Assembly (NCBI RefSeq): GCF_014243395.1
Contig: NZ_JACLCP010000002.1
Location: forward strand, 186,001 to 250,000
Origin: Winogradskyella flava
Lineage (GTDB): Bacteria > Bacteroidota > Bacteroidia > Flavobacteriales > Flavobacteriaceae
Direction of reading: 5' to 3'
DNA length: 64,000 nt
The notes beneath the pieces are model-generated. The model worked only from the letters and a program-made list of their open reading frames with translations. It was not told the DNA's origin and did no database searches. This document shows positions 44,978 through 53,649 of the stretch, in pieces (position 1 is the first letter of the stretch; every line of letters begins with the position of its first letter). The position numbers and the translations under genes were made by a program.

Positions 44978-45490
44978 TTATATAGGAGCACCTTCCTTAA
45001 AGCAAATCATTTGATGTTGACCTGCATTTTCACCTGTTCCTAGAATTAATAGAATACCTAAATTATAATTATAATGATTGCCCAAGTAACTAATTGTCAA
45101 GTGCTCTAATTTGATCAAGTCATACTCTTTCTCAGCTTTTGAACTAATGTCTTTTTTTACCTCTATAACAACTAAATTATTATTATTTGTTCCGCGCTCA
45201 TGAATAATTATATCAGGTGCGAGCCTATAATTATTATTTTTATTCACTTTACGCCCAATTTCTTCGATTCTATTTCTCGCTATATCTAAAGCTTTTCTAT
45301 CATTTGGTTTATCAAAATCACCATTATATTCAGGATCGACATCATAATCATTAAAATAGATATCAAGGTATTCAGATAATTTAGCAGAAAAAATTCTCTC
45401 GCTTAGATTTCTCTTTAATAAATCGATATCACTATCGTAAAGTTCTAGAATTGCTAGTTCTATATTATTTAATATTTCTTCTGTATCCAA
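44978..45490 (-). CDS. PD-(D/E)XK superfamily protein
   Basis: A 170-residue protein with the nuclease-fold order E40 (LSEYLDIYF), D93 (LAPDIIIHE), then E110 and K112 in LVVIEVKK. There is no other domain. It has no in-frame ATG near the start; a TTG at 45490 follows an in-frame stop and is the likely start. It precedes the ATPase gene by 119 bp on the same strand and could be an accessory nuclease of the locus. Similar stand-alone proteins are common in defence islands. Confidence 0.65.
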   Translation of the reverse strand: MDTEEILNNIELAILELYDSDIDLLKRNLSERIFSAKLSEYLDIYFNDYDVDPEYNGDFDKPNDRKALDIARNRIEEIGRKVNKNNNYRLAPDIIIHERGTNNNNLVVIEVKKDISSKAEKEYDLIKLEHLTISYLGNHYNYNLGILLILGTGENAGQHQMICFKEGAPI

Positions 45491-45525
45491 TTTAAATACT
45501 TTATTAAATTAAATATATAATATAT

Positions 45526-45662
45526 ATTCCATTCCACACACATTTTCTCCACTACTCTGCCCTTGCTAAAAAGAGTGTTCCATTAACTTTGGTTGAGAAT
45601 GTTATTAGATAAATTTTTCAGAAACTTTTTAATTAACATGGGCTTTTAACCAAAGCCCATGT
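45526..45662. repeat. T1: right-end sequence of unit A
   Basis: Shares with T2 (53650-53991) the first 20 bp ATTCCATTCCACACACATTT, then AAAGAGTGTT, TAAATTTTTC and the end segment AACATG.GCTTTTAACC...AAAGCCCATGT in the same order. T1 ends in a perfect 11-bp inverted repeat (45636-45662; ACATGGGCTTT, loop TAACC) that abuts the first bases of R2. The 45491-45661 gap holds no gene. Confidence 0.75.
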
Positions 45663-46353
45663 TTACATAACGCTAGTACATTATAGGACAAATGCTATTA
45701 TTGGTTATTTGCTTAGAACATACCATTAGTCAACTATAATGATATTATGTAAAATATCCCACAGTGTTTATAATTCCATTACAATATACAGAACTTGGGC
45801 ATTAAACTAGAAACGGTTTGCTTCACAGAGTTAAAAAAGCACATGTCCTATAATTTGCCGTTATGTCAAATGTCCGCTGTCAAACGCTCGATTGTTTATA
45901 TAAATCAAATTGTTATTACAATTTATTTATAACTCAATTTCCAGCCGCTTGCCAGCCGCACAATAAAAGCTAACTTTTTACTTCTATTAAAAATCGCGTA
46001 AACGATAAAATGTACGTGATAAAAAATTTTAGACGATTCTCGTGGATTGCCACAAGAGCATAAATTTTAAAAAAAATAAAATTCTATGCACTTGTTATAT
46101 TTAGAATTCCAAATAGTCTTTTTTTAGTTTTCAATATCTTTTGTCTTGAAACAAAAGAAACAAAAATTCAAGGCTGCATATAATTTTGGAAACAATTAAC
46201 GGCTCATTCGCTATATTTTAGGAAACTTCTGAACTGATTAAGATTGCTTTGAAGTCCCATTTATAAATAAACTTCTTTATTGCATGTATTACTATCTCCC
46301 TAAAATATATACGCTCATTTCACCTATTGTTCTAACCAAAATTTTATGAGGCC
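45662..46353. repeat. R2: second copy of the 690-bp direct repeat
   Basis: Imperfect copy of R1. Its inverted repeat spans 45662-45870 (209 bp; TTTACATAACG and CGTTATGTCAAA at the ends, ATTATAGGACA/TGTCCTATAAT just inside). It includes the segment identical to R1 (46034-46064) and a CTTGA/TCAAG hairpin. It separates cargo A from cargo B and carries no gene. Confidence 0.85.
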
Positions 46354-46358
46354 GTAGT

Positions 46359-46670
46359 TCAAAAATTATTAAATATTTCTTTTAACCCATCATCTACATA
46401 ATTTAGACTGCATTTTTCAAATAAATCAACTTTAAATCCTTTTTTTAATGCAGCTAGACTAAAAGACAATCCAGCCACGCCAGCCCCAATAACAGCAAGT
46501 TGATCACCTTTTTTTATTTTACCAGTTTCTAAAGCAGCATAAAAAATGTTTAATGCTCTTAATTGTTGGTTATAGACTGTCATTCCAGGCTGAAAAATTC
46601 CCAATAACAAATCACCCGTACCATCAATTTCAAATTGCTTTATAAATTCCTTTAATTCTTTTGTATCCAA
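46359..46670 (-). pseudogene. Truncated FAD-dependent oxidoreductase
   Basis: A 103-residue frame (TTG start at 46670, preceded by an in-frame stop). Residues 58-88 are a Rossmann start, GDQLAVIGAGVAGLSFSLAA followed by LKKGFKVDLFEK, as in several-hundred-residue flavoproteins, but only about 15 unrelated residues follow before a stop 5 bp from the end of R2. The rest of the enzyme is missing, so this looks like a gene cut at the R2 junction. It might instead be a short NAD/FAD-binding protein, which is less likely. Confidence 0.6.
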
Positions 46671-46873
46671 TTAGATTAAGTTTAATTGTGTTAAAAATTT
46701 TAATCTTACACTTTTAAAAGATTAAAATGGTAATGCTGAAAATTAACTAAGGGTAGATTTTAAATATAGCAAATTTTATGCATTGAGCTCTTATGGAATA
46801 AATTATTTTAGACCTTTTGTATAACAATCAATTGCTTTAAAATATTAAATTTTTATAATATTAAGAAAACAAG

Positions 46874-47644
46874 TTATTCATCAGTATAATAATGAAATGG
46901 ATTTACTAGTTTTATCGGTGTTCCATTTAATTCCGTTAAAGATCCAGACCAAACTTTATCATATAATATATTTAAATCTGAGATGTCATTATCAGTTAGA
47001 ACGGATTCTTTTCCATAATTCATTATGGAAAATTTTTGATGATTTCCATAAATAATACTTTTATATTCCTTTTCATCTATTTGAGCAAAAAAATGTCTTA
47101 ATCCAAAAATATGGCCTAACTCATGAGCTATTATATTTACTTTTTCTTCGTAATCTATATACTTATTAAATAATTTAGGATAAAAAACGAACTCATTTTG
47201 ACCACCATTTGGAAAAAAACTTTTCCCCATGGTACATAAATTATCTTCGTAACATTGATCATTCTGATTAATGCAAATTTCAAAATCCCATAGACTCCTT
47301 ACCTCTTTAAAATCTACAGGTTTAGCTTTTCCCCAACCTCTTACTGCTTCATTGAATAATGTCCTTATATAAGTTTTTGCCTTTTCAGGTTCTTTGAAGT
47401 AGTTTATTGAATTATTAAAACGCCATCTTAATGTAATATTTTTATTCCAAAGCGGAATAAACCCTTTTCTTGCATCTAGAACAATTTCGTCAATCCCTTT
47501 TTGAATCGGCATTGAATGTCCTCTTTTATTTGTACTGCACACTATGTTTTTTCCATAAATATGCAATTCAGATTTAGTAATATCTATCTGAAATGAATCC
47601 TTAAAATCGAGTTCAGAAATACTTATGTTTTTTTTATTACACAT
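46874..47644 (-). CDS. Metzincin-type zinc metalloprotease
   Basis: A 256-residue protein with the metzincin zinc motif HELGHIFGLRH (H174, E175, H178, H184) and a Met-turn SIMNYG (M208), as in matrixin/M10-type proteases. There is no signal peptide, so it is either cytosolic or exported by another route. It lies 21 bp after the phospholipase-D-fold gene on the same strand. An intracellular protease beside a PLD-fold protein suggests a toxin or activation role, but no substrate can be named. Confidence 0.8.
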   Translation of the reverse strand: MCNKKNISISELDFKDSFQIDITKSELHIYGKNIVCSTNKRGHSMPIQKGIDEIVLDARKGFIPLWNKNITLRWRFNNSINYFKEPEKAKTYIRTLFNEAVRGWGKAKPVDFKEVRSLWDFEICINQNDQCYEDNLCTMGKSFFPNGGQNEFVFYPKLFNKYIDYEEKVNIIAHELGHIFGLRHFFAQIDEKEYKSIIYGNHQKFSIMNYGKESVLTDNDISDLNILYDKVWSGSLTELNGTPIKLVNPFHYYTDE

Positions 47645-47665
47645 AACTTTTAGAAAGTATTAGTA

Positions 47666-49297
47666 TTATAATTCACCATAAAAATCATCCCATGACATCC
47701 TAACCATATTTTTTGGAGTAGATTCATTTGGTAATGCAATTCTGGGAGTATTATATGATTTATTAGTACGCAATTTACGAGTAGCTAAATGGTTCCAGTC
47801 ATGTTCAAATATTTTTTTATAATAATTAGAAACTTCATCATTGTAGAATATTAGGCTAGCGTCTCTATTTATTGTTGTACCTCCATTGCTAAAGTTATGA
47901 CTTCCAATTAAAGCTATTTTAGAGTCTATGATAATCCCTTTATTATGACATCTGTCTTGTAATTTAATACTATCCATATCAAAACCAAATCGCTTTATCC
48001 TTTCTAGTTGTTCCCTAGTGATAAACTCACCGCGAATTATGATTTTAACATCTATGCCTTCTTTTTGCTTTTGTAACATGATTTTCAATAGTGACATAAA
48101 TTTTTCACTATTTCCTTTCTTTTTAATGCTTAATGCTTGATTTTGAAAATAAATACTTCTCTGAGCAGTCTTTAATAGCTCTGATACTCTTTCATAAAAA
48201 TTATCAGGAGTTAATAAGGGCATTACTTCAATAGTAGCGTTTTCAGTATTTTTAATTTTCTTAGGTTTAAAATACTCTAGTCCCTTTTCGGTAAACTCTA
48301 TTTGTTTCAATAAGAAGTCAATTGGGACAAAAACCTCTCGTTCAATCTCAAATAGGTAGTCCTTATCAGTATCTATCTCTCGATTCTTTTTTCTTGATTC
48401 GTTTAAATCATGTAGTAGAAATTCTTGATAGATGTCTGTTAATTTTTGACTCTCAACAACAACATGCCATTCCCTATTATATTTTTTTAAATAATTAATG
48501 TTATTTGAATTATCACTTAGATCAGTTGGACTTGCATCAGGAAGGTTTGAACTTTGCCAGTTTCCACTAGACAACCAAAAAAGATCATTATTGGTTGCTA
48601 CTTTTATATGGTAATAACCGCCAAATATTCTGTTTTTACCTTTAACATGAGCATATGCAAAATTGAATTTATCTTTGTATACTTTTCTAAGTTTTTCTAT
48701 AAGTTCTTGTTCTTTTAAATCGTTGGCCTTTGTACCACTTCCTACATTAGCTTTTTCTTGGATAACAAGATTTAGTTGATTAATATCTCCTGCTTTTTCA
48801 ATTAAAGTGTCTAATATGTGTGGTGCAGTAAAATCATACATGCCAATGGTTAAATCTCCTTTTGCATTTAAAATAAATTCTTGAAGTACACCCCATCCGT
48901 TATCAGGACTCAAACTACAAACTACAGACTTGACATCATTTGCCTTTTCTAATGACACATTATTTGGCGGTGAATAAGTAATATTACCATATTTACTTTT
49001 TGTATTCTCTCTATCCTTATTATATCTAGAAAGCAAATCGATATCTAATGGACTATCTTCTTCTAGTTCTAAAATATCTTGAGGTGTTGCATATTCTATA
49101 TCAATTTTATACCCAGACTCATTCACATATTCCTGTAGTTTTTGTAATCCTTTTTGACCAAGTTCTAATTCTGGACGAACTTTTAGCACAATAGATTCTT
49201 CATCTGTAATCCAATCCTCTTTCAGAGTGAATCCAATTCTAGCTTCTAATACAAATGGATGAATTTCTAATTGTTTTTTAATTTCTTCAAATTTCAT
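47666..49297 (-). CDS. Phospholipase-D-fold protein (two HKD-like motifs)
   Basis: A 543-residue protein. The first HKD-like motif is HIKVATNND followed by SSGNW, slightly off consensus (one extra residue before the Asp). The second is canonical, HNKGIIID (H451, K453, D458), followed by GSHNFSNGG. The first 100 residues form an unknown domain. PLD-fold enzymes include phospholipases and non-specific nucleases (Nuc, BfiI-like); no signal peptide is present, so cytosolic nucleic acid or lipid are both possible. The gene starts 5 bp from the stop of the PhnD-like gene. Confidence 0.75.
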   Translation of the reverse strand: MKFEEIKKQLEIHPFVLEARIGFTLKEDWITDEESIVLKVRPELELGQKGLQKLQEYVNESGYKIDIEYATPQDILELEEDSPLDIDLLSRYNKDRENTKSKYGNITYSPPNNVSLEKANDVKSVVCSLSPDNGWGVLQEFILNAKGDLTIGMYDFTAPHILDTLIEKAGDINQLNLVIQEKANVGSGTKANDLKEQELIEKLRKVYKDKFNFAYAHVKGKNRIFGGYYHIKVATNNDLFWLSSGNWQSSNLPDASPTDLSDNSNNINYLKKYNREWHVVVESQKLTDIYQEFLLHDLNESRKKNREIDTDKDYLFEIEREVFVPIDFLLKQIEFTEKGLEYFKPKKIKNTENATIEVMPLLTPDNFYERVSELLKTAQRSIYFQNQALSIKKKGNSEKFMSLLKIMLQKQKEGIDVKIIIRGEFITREQLERIKRFGFDMDSIKLQDRCHNKGIIIDSKIALIGSHNFSNGGTTINRDASLIFYNDEVSNYYKKIFEHDWNHLATRKLRTNKSYNTPRIALPNESTPKNMVRMSWDDFYGEL

Positions 49298-49302
49298 AAT
49301 TA

Positions 49303-50154
49303 TTAGTTTAATATGTCAGACTCTGTTAAATTCAATTGTGTTATAGCTTCTTCAATAGATTGATAATTTTCATGTTTTGTTGGTCCAAGTTTTGTGACAT
49401 TGCCCCAAAAGTCTTCAAGTAATGATTTTACTTCAGGAAGTTTTGATATCTCAAATAGACTTTCACAGAATTTTTCATAATCTGGGATTTGACCTTTGTT
49501 AACTGCTATTGGATCACTATGAATATCAACTTTCTTTATTTGTTTCAGAACTTGATTTGCATCTTCATAACCTTTTACTAATGAAAGCAAATGTATTACA
49601 CCATCATGACCAGCACCTATATCTGTTTCATTTAAATAAACAGCTTTTGCAACATTATCGTGACCTCCAAAAAACTCAATCTTACGAAATTTAGTCAATG
49701 GATTGACACCAGATTTTAATAAATCTGCTGCTGGAATTAAAAAATTTGAAGTACTAAAGGAATCTCCAAAACCTAATCTATGTACCCCTTTAATATCTTC
49801 TAAAGATTCAATATTTGTGTTGGTTCTGGTATAAATTTGAGCAAAATAAGTTTCACCTTCTACTCCATCAATAATTCTCCAAGCCACTGCTGCTGGAACT
49901 ACATCTTTGTTTTTATTATGGCACAAAACATATGAAACTGGTTTCATGAGACCAATACTTGTATTACCACTTGTCATTTGATGTGTTTGTTCTTTTACAG
50001 ACATTATATCTAAAACTTCAATAACGACATTTTGTCCAATTCTGTTTGAGTAATCTTGCTCCAATATTTTTGAGAAATTCACAATAGCTTTACGAATTTC
50101 TTCAAGAGATTTATATTGGTTAATGTCTGGATAGTAGCTGAGTGTTAACTTCAT
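49303..50154 (-). CDS. PhnD-like solute-binding-fold protein without signal peptide
   Basis: A 283-residue protein with the periplasmic phosphate/phosphonate-binding fold: LTLSYYPDIN start, IGLMKPVSYVL, SLEDIKGVHRLGFGDSFSTSNFLIP (the conserved D-S-x-S-T-S segment) and GGHDNVAKAVYLNETDIGAGHDG. Unlike transporter-binding proteins it begins directly with the first strand and has no signal peptide or lipobox, and no ABC permease is nearby. It is probably a cytosolic ligand sensor for the cluster, an inference. The gene begins 3 bp after the ferritin-like gene. Confidence 0.75.
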   Translation of the reverse strand: MKLTLSYYPDINQYKSLEEIRKAIVNFSKILEQDYSNRIGQNVVIEVLDIMSVKEQTHQMTSGNTSIGLMKPVSYVLCHNKNKDVVPAAVAWRIIDGVEGETYFAQIYTRTNTNIESLEDIKGVHRLGFGDSFSTSNFLIPAADLLKSGVNPLTKFRKIEFFGGHDNVAKAVYLNETDIGAGHDGVIHLLSLVKGYEDANQVLKQIKKVDIHSDPIAVNKGQIPDYEKFCESLFEISKLPEVKSLLEDFWGNVTKLGPTKHENYQSIEEAITQLNLTESDILN

Positions 50155-50157
50155 TTT

Positions 50158-51351
50158 TTATGGTTTTATAGATTTTAAACTTTTTATGGCCTTATAAAAT
50201 TCTTCTGGTAAATCATATTTTTTCGATATAAATTCTGATCTTTCTATTAAATGAGCTAACCTTTCATTTATTAGGATTATAGCAATGTCATAGTTAGATG
50301 GAATTTGCACATGTCGATTAATTGTAAAACTGGGGCTTGCAGTTTTATTCTTGTAAAGACTACCTGCTGGTATTTTACTTAAGCAATCTGCAAGAGGTTT
50401 GATGACAATAGGCATCATATGAATAGCAAATTTTCCTAGTTCCCTAGATTTTTTCTTATTCGAAGTCAAGAAAACATGTTGTAAAATTTGCATCATTAAT
50501 ACATATAAATCGTCAAATAAATCTGAAATCAAAATTGCGCTCTCGTTTTGTAAAATATTTGCATTATTGATATCAATATCTCCTTTATTAAAAACAACGG
50601 GATTCTCAATTATATTCTTTACTGGATTAAAACTATTGTCGTTAACAATTTCTTGTTCAAATTCACTTAAGATTTGAGAAAAAATCCAATAATGACTATT
50701 TTCTTCATCAATCTCTGTTCCTTCACCTTGCTCCATAATTTGATCAATAGCTTCCAATGAAGTTTTTCTATCTGTTACTTTAATAATGTCTGGAAAATCA
50801 ATTACATCAGATCCTATTTGAATGTCTTTATCACCAATAAACAATTTTTCTTCTGGAATACTCTTAATTCCTTCTTTAATCATTGCATATAAATCTCCAA
50901 CAGTTTTATAATCATAACTATCTTCAAAAGATAAACCAAATTCAGTTTTTACATAATCTTTTTCATTAATAGTTCGAGGTAATTCATACATTTTGAAGCG
51001 CTTCATTGTGCTCACTGAAAATGGATTAAGAGAAATTGGTATGTCAAAATGATAATATTTTGCATTTAGAGGGAAATTGGGTCTTGCATAATACGGCGTA
51101 CCTCCTATAGCAGTCAATAAATTCCATACTTGAGCCAAATGCAACATTTCTTCTGACGCAACAAAGAAGATTTGAGCAGCCCATTTCTTAACCATGTGTA
51201 GTTGTTCCCATTTCAAGGATTCATCAACCTCACATTTCAACGAAAATGCTGTAAATAAATATGAACAAGCTAGTCCATGCTCTATTTCACTTGCTTCGCA
51301 AAGCAGTGTCAAAATATCACTTCTTGTTTCTGCCTTGTGCTTATACTTCAT
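50158..51351 (-). CDS. VioB-type ferritin-like protein
   Basis: A 397-residue protein. The N-terminal segment has the diiron-type helix pattern E22-I-E24-H25 (SEIEHGLACSYL) and E67-E68-x2-H71 (VASEEMLHLAQVWNLLTAIGG), with RPNFPLNA after it, as in the ferritin-like domain of VioB/RebD/StaD (iminophenyl-pyruvate dimer synthase family). It lacks the large additional portion of VioB. It overlaps the GMC gene by 11 bp. Such proteins often neighbour GMC flavoenzymes; the reaction here is unknown. Confidence 0.75.
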   Translation of the reverse strand: MKYKHKAETRSDILTLLCEASEIEHGLACSYLFTAFSLKCEVDESLKWEQLHMVKKWAAQIFFVASEEMLHLAQVWNLLTAIGGTPYYARPNFPLNAKYYHFDIPISLNPFSVSTMKRFKMYELPRTINEKDYVKTEFGLSFEDSYDYKTVGDLYAMIKEGIKSIPEEKLFIGDKDIQIGSDVIDFPDIIKVTDRKTSLEAIDQIMEQGEGTEIDEENSHYWIFSQILSEFEQEIVNDNSFNPVKNIIENPVVFNKGDIDINNANILQNESAILISDLFDDLYVLMMQILQHVFLTSNKKKSRELGKFAIHMMPIVIKPLADCLSKIPAGSLYKNKTASPSFTINRHVQIPSNYDIAIILINERLAHLIERSEFISKKYDLPEEFYKAIKSLKSIKP

Positions 51352-53044
51352 TCTTGGTAATTTTATTATTTAATAAATGATCTATTGTTCGTATTGTCAA
51401 TGCAACAGCTGTTAATGTTGGATTTGCCGTTCCTGAAGTTGTAAAAACACTTGGTCCAATTATATATAAGTTATGATTGTCATGCGAATTGCCATAGTCA
51501 TTTACAACTGATTTTTCAGGGTCATTTCCCATACATGTTGTTCCCATTATATGACCAGCACCTGAATAATCACGATTATCGTTTGTACTTAACTCAGAAA
51601 CACCTACTTCATTAAAAATTTTTGTGCATACTTCTTTCGCGACCTCAAATGCATCAGCATTATATTTAGATATATTAAAGGAGATTTTTGGTTTTCTAAT
51701 TCCAATATTATCCTTTATATCACTAAGTGTAACCCTATTATTTTTGTTAGGCAATACTTCTGTTGAATAACTCATTCTAATCATTCTAGTAACCTTTTCT
51801 TCAACAGCATTATATAGTTTACTACCTAATAGATTTTCTTTAATTATTAATTCTCTTACAACTGCATTTGGTGATTTAATTCTTCCCCATCCGTCATTAC
51901 CAATAGATATTCTAAATGCAGATAACTCTTTACGTTGTTCCCCATCTCTAAATGCATCAATACCTGATGTAGTTAATGGTCCTCTAAAAGGGTATATTTT
52001 TTCGTTAGTTAATGCAGTAACATAGCCTTGTGCATGATCCATAAGGTTTCTACCAACTTGATCACTTGAGTTTGCAATTCCTGAGTTTAGCAATAATCTT
52101 GGTATTTCAATACTATTCGCGGCAAGAATTACTTTAGCTGTTTTTGTGTCTATTTCTACTTTATTATTATTTAAAGTTAAATATGACAGTGCAATAATTT
52201 CTTTGTTTTCGTTTTCTATCAGTTTGTTTACAACTGCATTATCGATAATATCGACATTGCCAGTTTTAAGAGCTTTCTTTATATGAACAGTGGCATCATA
52301 CTTTGCCTGTATTGGACATATTGGTACACAGCTTGAGTTTCCAGCACAAGCCGGTCTCCCATCATAATTTTCGGAGTTTCTTGCTTGTGGCGTTGGCAAA
52401 ATTCTTATCTCTTTGCCATTTATACTTTTTCCATCGACTTTTTTTATAAACAGAGTATCAGCATAGCACTCCCATATTTCAGACATAGGGAATGATTTAG
52501 ATCGATAAGCACCTAAATATTTATTCCATTTTTCATGATTACCTGATACACCAATCTCATTTTCTGCTATGCAATAATAGGTCTCTAAATCATGATAAGT
52601 GATAGGCCAATCTTTTCCTACTCTATAAATAGAATTCATTTTAAAATCACTCGGAATGAATCTTGGCACATTACCTAGCCAATGCCAAGTACTGCCACCA
52701 GTGATACGTTGATATGTGGACTTAAAAACATTTTTGAATTTATTGTTTTCAATGTCGAAAACATAAAAATTTTTATTTTTTTCTGAGTTATTGTTTTTTA
52801 TATTTTCGTGAAAATCGGGACTATCGGCAAATTGATTTTCTTTGACATAAGGAGAACCTGGCGTTTTTCTTGAAGTTCTTGCATATCTACCTGACATTTC
52901 TATTCTATCTTTATCTCTTGTTTCTCCAGCTTCAAGTAGTAAAACAGTTTTATTAAATTTCGCGAGAAAATAAGCGGCAATAGACCCGCAAATTCCTGAA
53001 CCAACTATGATATAATCATATTTTTTATTTTTTATTTTATCCAT
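51341..53044 (-). CDS. GMC-type FAD oxidoreductase (glucose/sorbitol dehydrogenase alpha-subunit-like)
   Basis: A 567-residue flavoprotein starting at 53044. GxGxxG at residues 15-20 (VGSGICGS), GMC patterns TGGSTWHWLG and ANSIEIPRLLLNSG, and a C-terminal H..N pair (GHIMGTTCMG and TANPTLT). A cysteine cluster AGNSSCVPICP resembles the 3Fe-4S motif of FAD-glucose dehydrogenase alpha subunits. No Tat or Sec signal is seen and no cytochrome subunit is present, so the electron acceptor is unclear. It follows the small-subunit gene by 1 bp. Confidence 0.85.
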   Translation of the reverse strand: MDKIKNKKYDYIIVGSGICGSIAAYFLAKFNKTVLLLEAGETRDKDRIEMSGRYARTSRKTPGSPYVKENQFADSPDFHENIKNNNSEKNKNFYVFDIENNKFKNVFKSTYQRITGGSTWHWLGNVPRFIPSDFKMNSIYRVGKDWPITYHDLETYYCIAENEIGVSGNHEKWNKYLGAYRSKSFPMSEIWECYADTLFIKKVDGKSINGKEIRILPTPQARNSENYDGRPACAGNSSCVPICPIQAKYDATVHIKKALKTGNVDIIDNAVVNKLIENENKEIIALSYLTLNNNKVEIDTKTAKVILAANSIEIPRLLLNSGIANSSDQVGRNLMDHAQGYVTALTNEKIYPFRGPLTTSGIDAFRDGEQRKELSAFRISIGNDGWGRIKSPNAVVRELIIKENLLGSKLYNAVEEKVTRMIRMSYSTEVLPNKNNRVTLSDIKDNIGIRKPKISFNISKYNADAFEVAKEVCTKIFNEVGVSELSTNDNRDYSGAGHIMGTTCMGNDPEKSVVNDYGNSHDNHNLYIIGPSVFTTSGTANPTLTAVALTIRTIDHLLNNKITKNEV

Positions 53045-53045
53045 T

Positions 53046-53465
53046 TCAATTTTCGGGTTTATATTTCCAATAGCCAAAATAACCACCAGTAAGCCCTAAT
53101 GGATGTGCTCGTATTGCCTTCCATACTAATCCATTATAGTAGGGAACTGGCGAGCTATGGACAAATTCGTTTTGTTTATTAAAATCATCGGAAACATCAA
53201 AGAATGAATCTAACTCCGACCTTGTTATGAATTCTGAAGTATACCAAAGATAAATAATAAGACCATTTAGCTTTCTTTCTGAAGAAGTGCTCTTGGCTTT
53301 TTTACCAAAATAATTATTATTAAGTAGACTTATAAAATCATCCCCATACTCATTCAATAATAGCTCAAAATAGTAATTAGAAACTTCTAATTTTAAATCT
53401 TTAATATCGACTAGTTCAATAGAGAGTTTATAAAAAATTTTCAATAGTTCTTTTTTGGATAACAT
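53046..53465 (-). CDS. Small subunit of FAD-dependent sorbitol/gluconate dehydrogenase type
   Basis: A 139-residue protein with the ATG at 53465 (a TTG at 53495 is less likely). The closing KAIRAHPLGLTGGYFGYW is the signature of the FAD-SLDH/gluconate 2-dehydrogenase subunit 3 family, which helps fold and export the catalytic subunit. The usual Tat signal is missing, so export is not supported. It is the first gene of the minus-strand cluster. Confidence 0.75.
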   Translation of the reverse strand: MLSKKELLKIFYKLSIELVDIKDLKLEVSNYYFELLLNEYGDDFISLLNNNYFGKKAKSTSSERKLNGLIIYLWYTSEFITRSELDSFFDVSDDFNKQNEFVHSSPVPYYNGLVWKAIRAHPLGLTGGYFGYWKYKPEN

Positions 53466-53520
53466 ATATGAAATAATTATTTTAAAAATTACCAATTACC
53501 AATTATTAAATATCCAAAGT

Positions 53521-53553
53521 ATTGTACAAGTAAACAATACCCAATACTGGGTA
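53521..53553 (-). promoter_or_regulatory. Paired palindromes upstream of the redox cluster
   Basis: TACCCA-ATAC-TGGGTA (53538-53553) is a perfect 6-bp inverted repeat, directly next to an ATTGT...AACAAT inverted repeat (53521-53538). They lie 56-88 bp before the first start codon and could be an operator. No regulator gene is in the cluster. Confidence 0.4.
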
Positions 53554-53649
53554 ATTAATAAAAATTGAGCTATTATAATTTCTTAAAAGGGAGGATTAAC
53601 CACTATTAATGCTAGTGATTACGTAAATATATAATAATTATTTTAATCT

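Noticed and set aside
39996..45490. Type I restriction-modification or BREX locus
   Set aside because: No HsdR/HsdS, BrxZ or PglZ relatives; the ATPase is SMC-like and the methyltransferase is short.
49303..50154. Phosphonate ABC transporter binding protein
   Set aside because: No signal peptide or lipobox and no permease or ATPase partner.
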